Positions 1 to 8,930 are shown, numbered from the stretch's first letter. The stretch is DNA of 24,258 nucleotides from an uncultured Eubacteriales bacterium (GCA_900542675.1 UQOT01000023.1:1-24258); one strand, 5' to 3'. Made by a program: numbers and translations. The notes: generated by a model not told the origin, from the sequence alone.

Positions 1-3000
1 TTCAATACCGCTTTCCAAAACGTTGTCGGGGTCAGAAAGGCTGAGCTTTGCGTATCCGCCACCGAACAGCTCGGTAAACACCTGACTAAAGTTTTCATTT
101 ATAATCTTAAACTGCTCTCCAAAGCGTGACTTCATAATTTCAAGCATTTCATCTATTATTTTGAGAAGATCTTTTTTTGATTTTTCAAGGTCTGCTGTTT
201 GCTCACTTAAAAAGTCAACACGTTCTTTTATGTTTTTATATTCCTCAATTGAGTCAATATTGATATTGCCGAGAGCTTTAATCTCTTTTTTGAGCTCCGC
301 TATACGCTTTGTTCCGACCGAGTAGTCAAAGCTGCTTAAATCACGCGTATCGGCAATTTCACTGTAGGTCAGTTCATATTCTTCCCACAGATGATTGATT
401 ATAGTCTCAAGGTCGTTTTCCATATTCTCATAGCGTGTCTGGGCTTTCGCGTGCAGCCCAGAGAGCTTGAACATATCATCCTGAACGCCTTTTACCGATT
501 GCTGCTGCTCTTTGATTTTAGCTTCAATTTCCTGCCTGCGATTAAGCAAATTCTTAAGCTCCTGCTTTAATGCTTCCGTTTTTTCTCGCTTACGGCTGAC
601 TTCTGCTTCGCACTTTTCCTTTTCGGATTTCGATGAGGATATAAGCTTTCTGAGACCCTCAACCTCGCAGAGCTTTGCCTGAGTTCCGCTCACCAGCTGA
701 GTTTTTTCCTCGTTGATACGGCGGATATTTTCATTTGCCTGCTCGATATCTTTATAAATTGAATTTTTGCGCAGGCTGAGGTCGAGCAATGTTTTGGTGA
801 GTTCCTCGTTTTTACCGGAAAGCTCGGCAAAAAGCCGTTGCTCCTTTTCGGCATTATCCTCAAGTGCTTTTATTTCGCTTTCGGATTTTACTATATGTAC
901 ATTCTTTGCCTGTATATCCTTATCAATACCGCTGAGCTTTTCGCCTATTTCTTTCATTTCGTCAAGAAGCTGTTCTCTGCTGCTGTCGGCAGTGAGTATA
1001 ATTTCCTGAGTGTGTGATTTCTCAGAGCAAAGTCTGATGTATTCCTCGTTATGGTTTGATAGAATATCATTATTGCTTCTGATACTGTCCATCAGCTCAG
1101 CATTTTGAGTAGTTAGTTTTTCAATTTTTTCACTATCTGATTTTAGCTGAGCTTCAATTTTTTTAACTTCGTTATCCAGACTTTCGATTTCACTCACACG
1201 CGAGAGTGAGCCTGTTGATTTTGCCACGCTGCCGCCTGTCATCGCGCCGCCTGCCTGAATAACATCTCCGCCGAGCGTTACAATTTTGAACTTGTATCCG
1301 CATTTTCTGCCCATTTCGGCAGCGTTATCAAGATTATCGGCAATAACCGTTGTCGCAAGTACATGGCTTACAATGCTTCTGTATTTCTCATCGCAGCGAA
1401 CAAGCTTGTCCGCAGAGTCTATATAGCCGTCACACGCCTTAGCGGTTTCATTGCTGATATTTCTCGGCTTGATATTTGAGATGGGCAAAAATGTCGCCCT
1501 GCCCGAATTGTTTTTCTTAAGATATGCTATTGCGGTCTTAGCGTCGTCTGCGCTTTCGGTAACAATATTCTGTGCCGCGCCCGCGAGAGCGGTTTCAATC
1601 GCAACAACATATTTGCTGTCAACCTTGATAAGCTGCGAAAGAGGACCGTGTATAGCGGCTCCGCTCAGTTTGTTCTGCTTAACCGCGTTCATTACACCTT
1701 TAACCCCGCGGCTGTAGCCTTCAAGGTCGCGCTCCATATCGGAAAGCGTTTTGCGCCTTGATGTTATCTGACCGAGGGATATATTGCGTCTGTTTTTTTC
1801 GGCAATAAGCTTTTGTATTTCTCCGGTTTTTGCGCCGTACTGCTCCTCAAGACGGTTGATTTCGTTTTTAAGGTTTTCAACATCGCGCGATTTTTTACCG
1901 ATGCTTTCGTCAATCGCCGAAAGCTTATTTTTAAGCTCGGATATATCCGTATCCTTTGCGTTTAAGTCGGTTTTTATAACGTCCTGTCTTGATATAAAGC
2001 TGTCTTTTAGTATATTAAAGTTTGAAACAGCGTTTTTGTCGTTTACAACCTCTGTCTTTTTATTGATAATTTCGGTTCTGATTTTTTCGATTTCACGACT
2101 TTTTTCCGAAACATCGAGACCGAGACTTTTCGCTCTGTCGCCAATGTCGGAGGAGCTTTTGTCAAGCGCAGCACTCTGTGATGCGAGTGATGCGAGATTA
2201 CTTTTAAGCTCCTTAATCTCTGCATCAAGTTCATCAGAACGCTTGCCGCTGCCGTCAATTTCGGATTTTAAGCGGTCAATTGCAGAAAGTGAGTGGTCAA
2301 TGTCACTCCCCAAAAGATTGATTTTATTTGTAAGTTCATGTATACTTTCATTCAGCGCGCTGTCGAGTGTGCGGCAGTCCTCGGTTTTATTGCCGGTTTC
2401 ATCGGACTGCTTATAGAGTTCCGCGACCGTTTCGTCATTTTTATCTATTTCACGTTTTAACAAATTTATTTGTTCCTCGTAAATATCGATATCATTCTTG
2501 AGCTTTTTCAGGCTTTCACGTTTTTTATCTATATTAATTATAGATACGTTAATCTCAAGCTCCTTCATTTCGGATCTCAAAACGAGGTATTTCTTCGCTT
2601 TGTCCGATTGACGCTTAAGCGGTTCAACCTGAGTTTCAAGCTCATCCAATATGTCCTTGACACGTGTTAAGTTGTCGGTTGTCTGCGCAAGTTTCTTTTC
2701 GGCTTCGTTTTTTCTGTACTTATACTTTGAAATACCGGATGCTTCTTCAAAAATTTGACGTCTGTCTTCTGATTTGGTACTCAGAATATTGTCAATCTGT
2801 CCCTGTCCGACTATTGAGTAACCGTCACGTCCGAGACCTGTGTCCATAAAAAGCTCGTGAATATCTTTTAGACGACAAAGTGTTTTGTTAATATAATACT
2901 CGCTTTCGCCGCTTCTGTATATTCTGCGTGTCACTGCAAGCTCAGGGAATTCTATATCAAAATAGTGTTCGCTGTTGTCGAGATAAAGCGTAACCTCGGC

Positions 3001-3231
3001 AAACCCGAGAGCTTTTCTGCTTGCGGTGCCGGCAAATATAACGTCCTCCATTTTGCTGCCGCGAAGAGATTTTATACTCTGTTCGCCCATAACCCAACGT
3101 ATGGCGTCCGAAATATTGCTTTTTCCCGAACCGTTAGGTCCGACGATAGCTGTTATACCGGAATTAAAATCCAGGTAAATTTTGTCAGCAAAGGATTTAA
3201 ACCCCTGCATCTCAATACTTTTAAGTATCAT
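1..3231 (-). CDS. smc: Chromosome partition protein SMC (C-terminus outside window)
   Basis: SMC is the core ATPase of the bacterial condensin, working with ScpA/ScpB to organise and segregate the chromosome. Translation starts at the ATG at 3231-3229. The P-loop GPNGSGKS is at residues 31-38 of an N-terminal head that begins MILKSIEMQGFKSFADK. Long coiled coils flank a hinge at about residues 500-680, which carries the GGAMTGGS motif encoded near 1230. The return coil ends in the conserved stretch INENFSQVFTELFGGG at about 60-110. The frame is open to base 1, giving 1077 codons of a usual 1170-1200, so only the C-terminal head (signature motif, Walker B) is missing. The gene starts 14 bp after the stop of the glycosidase gene on the same strand, so the two may be cotranscribed. 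Identity is very secure. Confidence 0.97.
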   Translation of the reverse strand, partial: MILKSIEMQGFKSFADKIYLDFNSGITAIVGPNGSGKSNISDAIRWVMGEQSIKSLRGSKMEDVIFAGTASRKALGFAEVTLYLDNSEHYFDIEFPELAVTRRIYRSGESEYYINKTLCRLKDIHELFMDTGLGRDGYSIVGQGQIDNILSTKSEDRRQIFEEASGISKYKYRKNEAEKKLAQTTDNLTRVKDILDELETQVEPLKRQSDKAKKYLVLRSEMKELEINVSIINIDKKRESLKKLKNDIDIYEEQINLLKREIDKNDETVAELYKQSDETGNKTEDCRTLDSALNESIHELTNKINLLGSDIDHSLSAIDRLKSEIDGSGKRSDELDAEIKELKSNLASLASQSAALDKSSSDIGDRAKSLGLDVSEKSREIEKIRTEIINKKTEVVNDKNAVSNFNILKDSFISRQDVIKTDLNAKDTDISELKNKLSAIDESIGKKSRDVENLKNEINRLEEQYGAKTGEIQKLIAEKNRRNISLGQITSRRKTLSDMERDLEGYSRGVKGVMNAVKQNKLSGAAIHGPLSQLIKVDSKYVVAIETALAGAAQNIVTESADDAKTAIAYLKKNNSGRATFLPISNIKPRNISNETAKACDGYIDSADKLVRCDEKYRSIVSHVLATTVIADNLDNAAEMGRKCGYKFKIVTLGGDVIQAGGAMTGGSVAKSTGSLSRVSEIESLDNEVKKIEAQLKSDSEKIEKLTTQNAELMDSIRSNNDILSNHNEEYIRLCSEKSHTQEIILTADSSREQLLDEMKEIGEKLSGIDKDIQAKNVHIVKSESEIKALEDNAEKEQRLFAELSGKNEELTKTLLDLSLRKNSIYKDIEQANENIRRINEEKTQLVSGTQAKLCEVEGLRKLISSSKSEKEKCEAEVSRKREKTEALKQELKNLLNRRQEIEAKIKEQQQSVKGVQDDMFKLSGLHAKAQTRYENMENDLETIINHLWEEYELTYSEIADTRDLSSFDYSVGTKRIAELKKEIKALGNINIDSIEEYKNIKERVDFLSEQTADLEKSKKDLLKIIDEMLEIMKSRFGEQFKIINENFSQVFTELFGGGYAKLSLSDPDNVLESGIE

Positions 3232-3244
3232 ATATTTTCTCCGA

Positions 3245-4345
3245 TTAATACAAATATTTTGCGCCGAGGAACAGAAATGGTCCTACGCCCTTGTTGTCAT
3301 TTTCAATTATAGGTTCACTGAAGTAATAGTCAAGCGTTCCGTCACGAAGCGGATTGTTCTCGGGTCCGAGACCCGCAACGGCACAGCAACTTGTAAGATA
3401 CAGCTTGTCGCCGCTCTCGCGGATAAATTCTTTAAATATTCCGTCTACCGCCCTTAAAAGATGCGGCTTATATATAACCTCGTCGATATATCCGAGCCTT
3501 ATCGCTTTGTTAAGCGCATACGCGAACATACACGAGCAGGTCGCTTCTTTATAATTATCACTGCGTCTGTTGTCAAGCACCTGATACCATACGCCTGTGC
3601 TGTCCTGATACTTGACAATGCTTGAAATCACTTTGTTAAACATATCGACAAGCGTCTTATGTCCCGGGTGTTCCTTCGGTATAAAGTCAAGAGAGTCAAG
3701 AATAGCCATACAGAACCATCCGCACGAACGTCCCCATACATTGAGCGAGCGCCCCGTTGTCTTGTCAGCCCAAAATGCCTTACGCGACTCATCGCACGCA
3801 TGCGCGTACAGACCGCAGCGCGGCTCATACGTAGACTTTTCGGCAATAACAAACTGCTTTACCACATCGTCAAAGCCTTCCGGAAAGTTACACTCACTCG
3901 CATACTGAGCAGAGAACGGCTCACCCATAAACAGCCCGTCAAGCCATATCTGATTGGGGTATATGAGTTTATGGAAAAATGCGCCCGACTTTGTGCGAGG
4001 CTGATCTTTAAGCTGTTCCTTTAAAATATGTACAGCTTTTAAATACTTCGTATCGCCCGTTTTGTTATAGAGCCAAAAACAATTTTTACCGTTGTTTATA
4101 AGGTCGATATTATAGAGCGACATATCGTATTTATTGATTGTTCCGTCATCGTTGATAAAATAATCCATACTGTTTTTGATATAGTCAAAGTATTTTTTGT
4201 CGCCGGTCTTTTCATACAGCGCAGCAAGACCCATAAGTGCCAGCCCACAGTCGTACTGCCATTTTTCGGTAATTATCGGCTGATTGTCGGCAATCAGCGT
4301 GTCAGCCATACGTACAGCGGCGGCGAAGAATTCATTTTTATCCAA
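3245..4345 (-). CDS. GH105/GH88-type unsaturated rhamnogalacturonyl hydrolase
   Basis: This is a predicted (alpha/alpha)6-barrel glycosidase, 366 residues, close to the usual 360-380 of GH105 enzymes such as YteR/YesR. Those remove the 4,5-unsaturated galacturonyl residue left by pectate or rhamnogalacturonan lyases. Visible family signs are WQYDCGLALMGL near residue 29, DMSLYNIDLINNGKN near 74, and IWLDGLFMGEPF at 133-144, where D136 fits the catalytic aspartate. GRSCGWF lies further on. No signal peptide is seen, so it probably acts on imported oligosaccharides in the cytoplasm. The start is TTG at 4345, ten bases after GGAGG at 4356-4360; the nearest ATG is out of frame. A divergent sugar isomerase-like gene lies upstream, which suggests a small uronide-use locus. 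The exact substrate is not readable. Confidence 0.85.
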   Translation of the reverse strand: MDKNEFFAAAVRMADTLIADNQPIITEKWQYDCGLALMGLAALYEKTGDKKYFDYIKNSMDYFINDDGTINKYDMSLYNIDLINNGKNCFWLYNKTGDTKYLKAVHILKEQLKDQPRTKSGAFFHKLIYPNQIWLDGLFMGEPFSAQYASECNFPEGFDDVVKQFVIAEKSTYEPRCGLYAHACDESRKAFWADKTTGRSLNVWGRSCGWFCMAILDSLDFIPKEHPGHKTLVDMFNKVISSIVKYQDSTGVWYQVLDNRRSDNYKEATCSCMFAYALNKAIRLGYIDEVIYKPHLLRAVDGIFKEFIRESGDKLYLTSCCAVAGLGPENNPLRDGTLDYYFSEPIIENDNKGVGPFLFLGAKYLY

Positions 4346-4377
4346 TTTTAATATACCTCCGATATTTTATATAGACT

Positions 4378-4406
4378 ATTGTATAATATTTTCACAAATT
4401 TAACAA
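4378..4406 (-). promoter_or_regulatory. Sigma-A-type promoter for the GH105 gene
   Basis: On the minus strand a -35 TTGTTA (4401-4406) and a -10 TACAAT (4378-4383) are separated by exactly 17 bases, about 30 bases upstream of the TTG start. It lies back to back with the promoter of the divergent isomerase gene. Confidence 0.55.
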
Positions 4407-4429
4407 TGCAAATTTTTAACAATATAATA

Positions 4430-4458
4430 TTGAAACTCAGCCTTAAAGATGGTATAAT
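4430..4458 (+). promoter_or_regulatory. Sigma-A-type promoter for the isomerase/epimerase gene
   Basis: TTGAAA (4430-4435) and a perfect TATAAT (4453-4458) are 17 bases apart. They are followed by AGGAG at about 4480 and the ATG at 4494. Confidence 0.75.
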
Positions 4459-4493
4459 AAACAAAAACAAAAAGTAAATAGGAGTGTGATAAA

Positions 4494-5333
4494 ATGTTTA
4501 ACAGACTCAGCTTCGGAATGCGCGGTCACGATACGAAGGCGCAGGATATAGAGTCATTAGCCGATATTTTAGGAAGTGTTGGTGCGGAGCACGTACAGCT
4601 TGCACTTAAAAAATCGTTTAAAGACGTAGAGTGGAGAAACAGTGTTTTAACACCTGAACTCGGAACGTATATCAAAAATACGCTTGCGGCAAAGGGAGTT
4701 CGCGTATCGGTTCTCGGCTGCTACATAAATCCGGTTAATCCTGATGAAAATAAGCGCCGCGAAGAGATTGAATGGTTCAAGGCACATTTAAAGTTTGCAA
4801 AATACCTCGGCTGCGATATGGTCGGAACCGAAACCGGATTTTATAATACGAGAGAGGAGACACATACCGAAGAAAACTATCAAAGGTTTCTTCGTACAAT
4901 GCGTGAAATCGTGGATTGCGCCGAAAAGCTCGGCAGTATAGTCGGTGTTGAAACGGTTACCAAGCACAGTATGTTTAATCCTAAAATGACAAAGAGATTT
5001 TTGGACGAAATTAATTCGCCCAACGTTACAATCATCTATGACCCCGTAAATATTTCGGATATAAACGATTTAGACGAGCAGCACAAAATTATGGATGAGG
5101 TATACAGCCTCTACGGTGATAGAATAGGAATACTTCATTTTAAGGATTATGAAGTAATAGACGGCGTAAAAGAAGGCCGTCTCGCAGGTGACGGCGTTCT
5201 GGATTATGAGTATTTGTTTAAGTACGCAAAAAAATACAGTCCTGTCATCAACTGCATTTTAGAGACGAACAACGAAGAAAATTTTGCCGCAACCCGTGAT
5301 AAGATTATGGCAATTTGGGAACGCAGTAATTAG
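4494..5333 (+). CDS. Sugar phosphate isomerase/epimerase family TIM-barrel protein
   Basis: This 279-residue protein resembles the xylose-isomerase-like TIM barrel (AP endonuclease 2 superfamily), which includes sugar and inositol epimerases. Visible features are an early LADILGSVGAEHVQLAL segment, GCDMVGTETGF near residue 105, GVETVTKHSMF near 149, IYDPVNISD near 180, and ILHFKDYEVIDG followed by GDGVLDYEYLF near 215-240. The E, D, H and E residues spread over these segments fit the metal ligands of the fold. The ATG at 4494 follows AGGAG with good spacing. It diverges from the GH105 gene with overlapping upstream regions, so a shared role in uptake and isomerisation of a pectin-derived sugar is plausible but inferred. 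The precise reaction is unknown. Confidence 0.8.
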   Translation: MFNRLSFGMRGHDTKAQDIESLADILGSVGAEHVQLALKKSFKDVEWRNSVLTPELGTYIKNTLAAKGVRVSVLGCYINPVNPDENKRREEIEWFKAHLKFAKYLGCDMVGTETGFYNTREETHTEENYQRFLRTMREIVDCAEKLGSIVGVETVTKHSMFNPKMTKRFLDEINSPNVTIIYDPVNISDINDLDEQHKIMDEVYSLYGDRIGILHFKDYEVIDGVKEGRLAGDGVLDYEYLFKYAKKYSPVINCILETNNEENFAATRDKIMAIWERSN

Positions 5334-5404
5334 GAATTAGGAAATAGAAACGTAGGGTTCAAGTTTGTGCAAAATAAAGTATTCAAAGCAAACGTAAATT
5401 TTAC

Positions 5405-5441
5405 GTGTGTAAGGAGCGTCGACTCGGCGCTCCTTACACAC
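5405..5441. terminator. Perfect 14-bp hairpin between convergent genes
   Basis: GTGTGTAAGGAGCG (5405-5418) is fully complementary to CGCTCCTTACACAC (5428-5441) around a 9-base loop. It lies between the convergent isomerase and SSB genes and is probably a bidirectional transcription stop, although neither side has a convincing T-tract. Confidence 0.6.
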
Positions 5442-5503
5442 ATTTATGCTAATCAAAACTTTTTCGACAGTCTGAGAGTGTCCTTTTAAGGGCGCCACTT
5501 ACG

Positions 5504-6148
5504 TTAATCGTTTTTGACGACTTCCATTTTGGAAACCGATACTTCGTATGCGGTTTTAAGGACAGTTTCGGTTTCGTTTAAATGTTTCTGGTATTCGCGG
5601 CTTTGTATCCTTCCCCAGATTTTGAGGTTTGTGCCGACGGGAAGGTTTTGTGCGAATTTGGCGTTTCTGCCCCACGCTATGCACGGGATATAGTCAGATT
5701 TATTATATGAACGGTTTACGGCAAGCAAGATATCGGAAATCTCCCTGCAGAACGGAGTCGTTCTGTATGAGGGCGGTTTGCATATGTAGCCGTCTAAGTA
5801 TATCCGGTTGGGATTTAGCTCGGAATATTCTCCATCTTTCTCGTCAATTTTCGCAATTTCCTTGACAAATACTGTGAGTATAAGCCTGTTGCCAACTCCC
5901 GAATAGTTGTTATATGAACGATACTGTCCGCTTACCATCACAAAGTCGTTAAGCCGCGGATAGTAATCGCCGAAAAACCGCTCCGAGACAGTGAGCGGAA
6001 TTACATCGGTATTGCTGCTCAGTCTTTCAACAGACAGCTTTACCGTATAATACTTCTCACCGTATATTTCGTGAGAAAACAGCGGCTCGTCACAGATTAT
6101 ACCGGATAGGTTTACGTGATTATTTTCAAAATATGAGTTTTCCGACAT
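5504..6148 (-). CDS. Single-strand DNA-binding protein, two OB-folds
   Basis: This 214-residue protein appears to hold two OB-fold domains in tandem. The first covers residues 10-105 (VNLSGIICDEPLFSHEIYGE onward). The second covers about 108-205, with NRIYLDGYICKPPSYRT, FCREISDILLAVNRSYNKSDYIPCIAWGRNA and LKIWGRIQSREY, which are typical of SSB/PriB-like domains. There is no acidic SSB C-terminal tail, so it is not the standard replication SSB. Such two-OB proteins are common accessory SSB-like genes in clostridia. GGAGG at 6159-6163 stands ten bases before the ATG. Its stop faces the isomerase gene across a strong hairpin. Binding to single-stranded DNA is inferred from the fold; the cellular role is not known. 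Confidence 0.75.
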   Translation of the reverse strand: MSENSYFENNHVNLSGIICDEPLFSHEIYGEKYYTVKLSVERLSSNTDVIPLTVSERFFGDYYPRLNDFVMVSGQYRSYNNYSGVGNRLILTVFVKEIAKIDEKDGEYSELNPNRIYLDGYICKPPSYRTTPFCREISDILLAVNRSYNKSDYIPCIAWGRNAKFAQNLPVGTNLKIWGRIQSREYQKHLNETETVLKTAYEVSVSKMEVVKND

Positions 6149-6198
6149 TGTTTTTTAACCTCCGAATTTTAAATTATGTCCAATGTTAAATATATGAA

Positions 6199-6984
6199 TT
6201 ATTGTGTATCACCAGACGAAAACTGCATTCCGTTCGGGTCTATTTGGTAGTTATCTTTGATTATCAGCTCTGATATAGGCACGATTTCGTAGCCTTCGGC
6301 AATTAAATCATCAAGTATTTTTGGCAGAGCCTCGGGCGTATGCTTCGCAGCATTGTGGAACAGAATGATTGAGCCGGGTTTAACCTTCGGCACAACTCGT
6401 TTATAAATCTCGTCTGCATTTAAGTCTTTCCAATCCAGACTGTCGATATTCCACTGAATTGTGTAATATCCGCACTCTCGGGCGGTTTTTACCACCTCAT
6501 CGTTATAATCGCCGTAGGGCGGGCGAAACAGATTAGGTCTTTTACCGGTTACATTTTCGATTTTGTCCGCGCAGGTGTTTAACTCCTCAGCCATTTTTTC
6601 TTTTGAAATCTGCGTCATATGCGGATGCGATGCCGAATGGTTCATAATCTCGTGTCCGGCATCCGACAGTGACTTTACCGTTTCGGGATAGTTATCTACC
6701 CAACCGCCGACAACAAAAAATGTTGTTTTTATATTTCTCTCGCCAAGTATTTCTTTGATGTGCTCCGAATCGGAATTGTCCCAAGCGGCGTCAAAACTTA
6801 TAGAAATTTTCTTGTCGTTTTCATCCTTTTCAACGCAGTAAATCGGCAGGTCGCGCTTTGCTGCGTTTGCTACGCTTACCGCTCTGCTGTCACTGAAACG
6901 GCTCATAATAAGTATCGCAAAAAATATAATTAAAGCGGCGAATAATAACACCCCGACCTTGCGGCCTACGAACCAAACTTTCAT
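6199..6984 (-). CDS. Membrane-anchored polysaccharide deacetylase (PdaB-like)
   Basis: This is a NodB-domain carbohydrate esterase of family 4. Residues 11-29 form one membrane segment, so the enzyme should be anchored with its catalytic domain outside the membrane. The NodB motifs are SFDAAWD (D65), the zinc ligands H116 and H120 in NHSASHPHM, RPPYG at 154-158, and the late ILFHN with H210. The FDAAWD form, in place of TFDDGP, matches sporulation-associated PdaB-type proteins, so a role in spore cortex or peptidoglycan maturation is likely but inferred. The start is set at ATG 6984, six bases after AGGAGGTG (6991-6998); an in-frame GTG upstream overlaps that ribosome site. The C-terminus extends about 15 residues past the domain. 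Confidence 0.85.
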   Translation of the reverse strand: MKVWFVGRKVGVLLFAALIIFFAILIMSRFSDSRAVSVANAAKRDLPIYCVEKDENDKKISISFDAAWDNSDSEHIKEILGERNIKTTFFVVGGWVDNYPETVKSLSDAGHEIMNHSASHPHMTQISKEKMAEELNTCADKIENVTGKRPNLFRPPYGDYNDEVVKTARECGYYTIQWNIDSLDWKDLNADEIYKRVVPKVKPGSIILFHNAAKHTPEALPKILDDLIAEGYEIVPISELIIKDNYQIDPNGMQFSSGDTQ

Positions 6985-7317
6985 AACGTACACCTCCTAA
7001 GCCATATTATGTAAATAAAAATAAATATATTCAAATTATTTGCCAAAGACTATTGAAATTTTTCGGAAGTATGGTAAAATAAATGTATATTATATCAAGC
7101 GGCGGGGATTTTTATGATTTGTTTTTATTAGACGACAACCACCTTGCTGCAGTTCCTTGCCGGTATGGAGGGAATTCAGTATAAACAACAGGAGATAACA
7201 TTGCCCCCCGACAAACGCAAAATAGGCGGTCTTGTCATACTATTAGCAAAAAATGTATGGCGATATAAAAAACGAATATAAAAACAGCAAAAATATCTTG
7301 ACAATGAGGAAAAACAT
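6985..7317. other. Intergenic region with promoter and short ORF of uncertain status
   Basis: This 330-bp gap holds a good rightward promoter: TTGAAA at 7053-7058, 16-base spacer, TAAAAT at 7075-7080. Downstream, a 38-codon frame from ATG 7165 to stop 7281 reads MEGIQYKQQEITLPP and then a short hydrophobic stretch GGLVILLA. It has no ribosome binding site, so I do not call it a gene. CGGGG near 7103 could pair with CCCCG near 7209, so a leader RNA is also possible. Neither reading is well supported. Confidence 0.3.
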
Positions 7318-7779
7318 ATGATAAAAATACTTTTCGTGTGCCACGGCAATATTTGCAGGTCGCCGATGGCTGAGTTTGTGCTTAAGGATATGGTGAAAAA
7401 AGCGGGCGTTCAGAATGATTTTCTGATTGAGTCTGCAGCGACGAGTTATGAGGAAATCGGCAACCCGGTTCATCGCGGTACTGAGCGAAAATTAAGAGAG
7501 TTTGGAATTTCGGTAAAGGGGAAATGTGCGGTTAAGCTATTAAAGTCCGACTATGAGAAGTATGATTACATAATAGGTATGGATACCGCGAATATAAGAA
7601 ATATGAAAGCGCTGTTCGGCGGCGATGATAAACACAAGGTGTATAAACTTCTGGAATTTGCAGATGAATATGGTGATATCGCCGACCCATGGTACACCGG
7701 CAATTTTGACGAAACATATGACGATGTGCTTAGGGGATGTACCGGACTGCTAGAAAAATTAAATGTTAAAGCGAGGTAA
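7318..7779 (+). CDS. Low-molecular-weight protein-tyrosine phosphatase
   Basis: This 153-residue protein carries the LMW-PTP phosphate-binding loop CHGNICRS at residues 8-15. C8 is the nucleophile and R14 binds phosphate. The general acid is D123 in the DPWYTGNF motif. Length and both motifs fit the family well, so it should dephosphorylate phosphotyrosine (or phosphoarginine, as in YwlE) in the cytoplasm; the sequence alone does not decide which. The ATG at 7318 follows AATGAGGAAA. Its stop overlaps the first ATG of the next gene by one base (TAATG), so the two are translationally coupled. The pairing of this phosphatase with an ArsC-fold protein recalls arsenate or thiol-redox chemistry, but nothing else points to arsenic resistance. 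Confidence 0.9.
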   Translation: MIKILFVCHGNICRSPMAEFVLKDMVKKAGVQNDFLIESAATSYEEIGNPVHRGTERKLREFGISVKGKCAVKLLKSDYEKYDYIIGMDTANIRNMKALFGGDDKHKVYKLLEFADEYGDIADPWYTGNFDETYDDVLRGCTGLLEKLNVKAR

Positions 7780-7784
7780 TGAAT

Positions 7785-8129
7785 ATGACTTTTGTATGCT
7801 ACCTAAAATGCACCACCTGTCAAAAAGCCCGTAAATGGCTTGATGAAAAGAGTTTTGAATATACGGTGCGAGACATTAAGACCGAAAATCCGACTTATGA
7901 TGAACTGAAAGAGTGGCGCAGCATAAGCGGATTGCCGCTTAAAAGATTTTTTAATACAAGCGGAATGCTGTATCGCTCAATGAATTTAAAAGAAAAGCTT
8001 GAAGGTATGACAGAAGATGAACAGTTAAACCTTCTTGCAAGCGACGGTATGCTTGTAAAGCGCCCAATTCTTGTAACCGATAATAAAGTTTTGGTCGGAT
8101 TTAAAGAAAAAGAATGGGATGAAATTTAG
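7785..8129 (+). CDS. ArsC/Spx-family thioredoxin-fold protein
   Basis: This 114-residue protein begins with a thioredoxin-fold strand and the CTTC motif (C9-x-x-C12), followed by QKARKWLDEKSFEYTVRDI. That is the standard opening of the ArsC/Spx/YffB family. GLPLKRFFNTSGMLYR and LVKRPILVTDNKVLVGF are conserved family blocks. The C-terminal substrate-binding loop RPILV is intact. A glutaredoxin-dependent reductase or a Spx-like regulator are both possible; the CxxC and short tail fit the ArsC-like oxidoreductases of Firmicutes better than a dedicated arsenate reductase. Of two in-frame ATGs (7779 and 7785), the second is chosen because GAGG at 7773-7776 lies eight bases before it. It forms an operon with the phosphatase upstream. 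Confidence 0.85.
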   Translation: MTFVCYLKCTTCQKARKWLDEKSFEYTVRDIKTENPTYDELKEWRSISGLPLKRFFNTSGMLYRSMNLKEKLEGMTEDEQLNLLASDGMLVKRPILVTDNKVLVGFKEKEWDEI

Positions 8130-8185
8130 CTCGTGAAACACACTAACGTTTCATAGAATGTTTTGTTTCATATCTGTTTCACAAA

Positions 8186-8214
8186 AACAAGCGTCCGCAA
8201 AACGGACGCTTGTT
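8186..8214. terminator. Bidirectional rho-independent terminator
   Basis: AACAAGCGTCCG (8186-8197) pairs perfectly with CGGACGCTTGTT (8203-8214) around a CAAAA loop. A-rich and T-rich flanks lie on both sides. It sits between the convergent ArsC-like and lipoprotein genes. Confidence 0.85.
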
Positions 8215-8225
8215 AAATTATTATT

Positions 8226-8825
8226 TTACTGTCTTATCTGACTTATTGCATTAACCGTGTTTGTGACAAGCGTATCAGTAAGCTCCGAGCCGACAAGCTT
8301 CCATTTGTCGCCGTCAAGGCGCATACTTACGTCTAAGTTTTTGGTGGCAGTCGGAATTTCACCGCCGTTTAAAACCTTTTCAAACTCTTCGTTCATCAGC
8401 TTTTGATATTCATCACGCTCCATTGATGAAAGCTTACTCTGATATTCGGCGCTTGACACGAGAGCCACTATATTTTCGATATATTTTTCCATAACCTTTG
8501 AAGAATCAATCATAGTAATATCTGCGTTTACCGTAACGTTTTTACTGTCATTTACGGTTATTTCTTTAATCTCGTACGTTATATTGCCGAGAGATGAAAG
8601 TACAGCGGATTTGATTTCCGTATCTTCACCAAGTGCTTCGGGAGATAGGCAATATGACTTAATCTGTTGCGCATCGCCTGATTTAAAAGCGTCAATGACA
8701 GCCGAAAATGCCTCGCCCGATTCTTTTTTTACTTCATCATTAGATTTGCCGCACGACGAAAGTGCAGCAGTCAAAACAAAAAGTACGGCACAGACAGAAA
8801 AAATACGCAAAAATTTTTTATTCAT
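8226..8825 (-). CDS. Putative lipoprotein of unknown function
   Basis: This 199-residue protein has a lipoprotein signal peptide: basic start MNKKFLR, a hydrophobic stretch, and the lipobox LSSC with C25 as the predicted lipidated cysteine. It should be anchored to the outer face of the membrane. The mature part (DEVKKESGEAFSAVIDAFKSGDAQQIKSYC) and the C-terminal LDVSMRLDGDKWKLV look like a small NTF2/DUF4878-type extracellular domain, a resemblance of pattern only. No catalytic motif is visible. The ATG at 8825 follows AGGAG at about 8832. It is monocistronic and divergent from the symporter gene. Confidence 0.7.
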   Translation of the reverse strand: MNKKFLRIFSVCAVLFVLTAALSSCGKSNDEVKKESGEAFSAVIDAFKSGDAQQIKSYCLSPEALGEDTEIKSAVLSSLGNITYEIKEITVNDSKNVTVNADITMIDSSKVMEKYIENIVALVSSAEYQSKLSSMERDEYQKLMNEEFEKVLNGGEIPTATKNLDVSMRLDGDKWKLVGSELTDTLVTNTVNAISQIRQ

Positions 8826-8902
8826 ACAAAAACTCCTTTACACTCTGATAATGTTTATACTATACATATTATACATAATTTTTAGTATAAAGTCAATAAA
8901 AC

Positions 8903-8930
8903 TTGCATTTTTTTCAAAATGTGATATAAT
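8903..8930 (+). promoter_or_regulatory. Sigma-A-type promoter for the symporter gene
   Basis: TTGCAT (8903-8908) and TATAAT (8925-8930) are separated by 16 bases, with AAGGAG at about 8957 before the ATG at 8969. Confidence 0.7.

Noticed and set aside
767..2849. Long plus-strand open frames opposite smc (for example 1784-2416)
   Set aside because: They are serine/leucine-rich antisense shadows of the SMC coiled coil, which is coded throughout on the minus strand.
7318..8129. Arsenic resistance operon
   Set aside because: The phosphatase and ArsC-fold pair lacks ArsR, ArsB/Acr3 or other arsenic genes nearby, so only family-level names are given.
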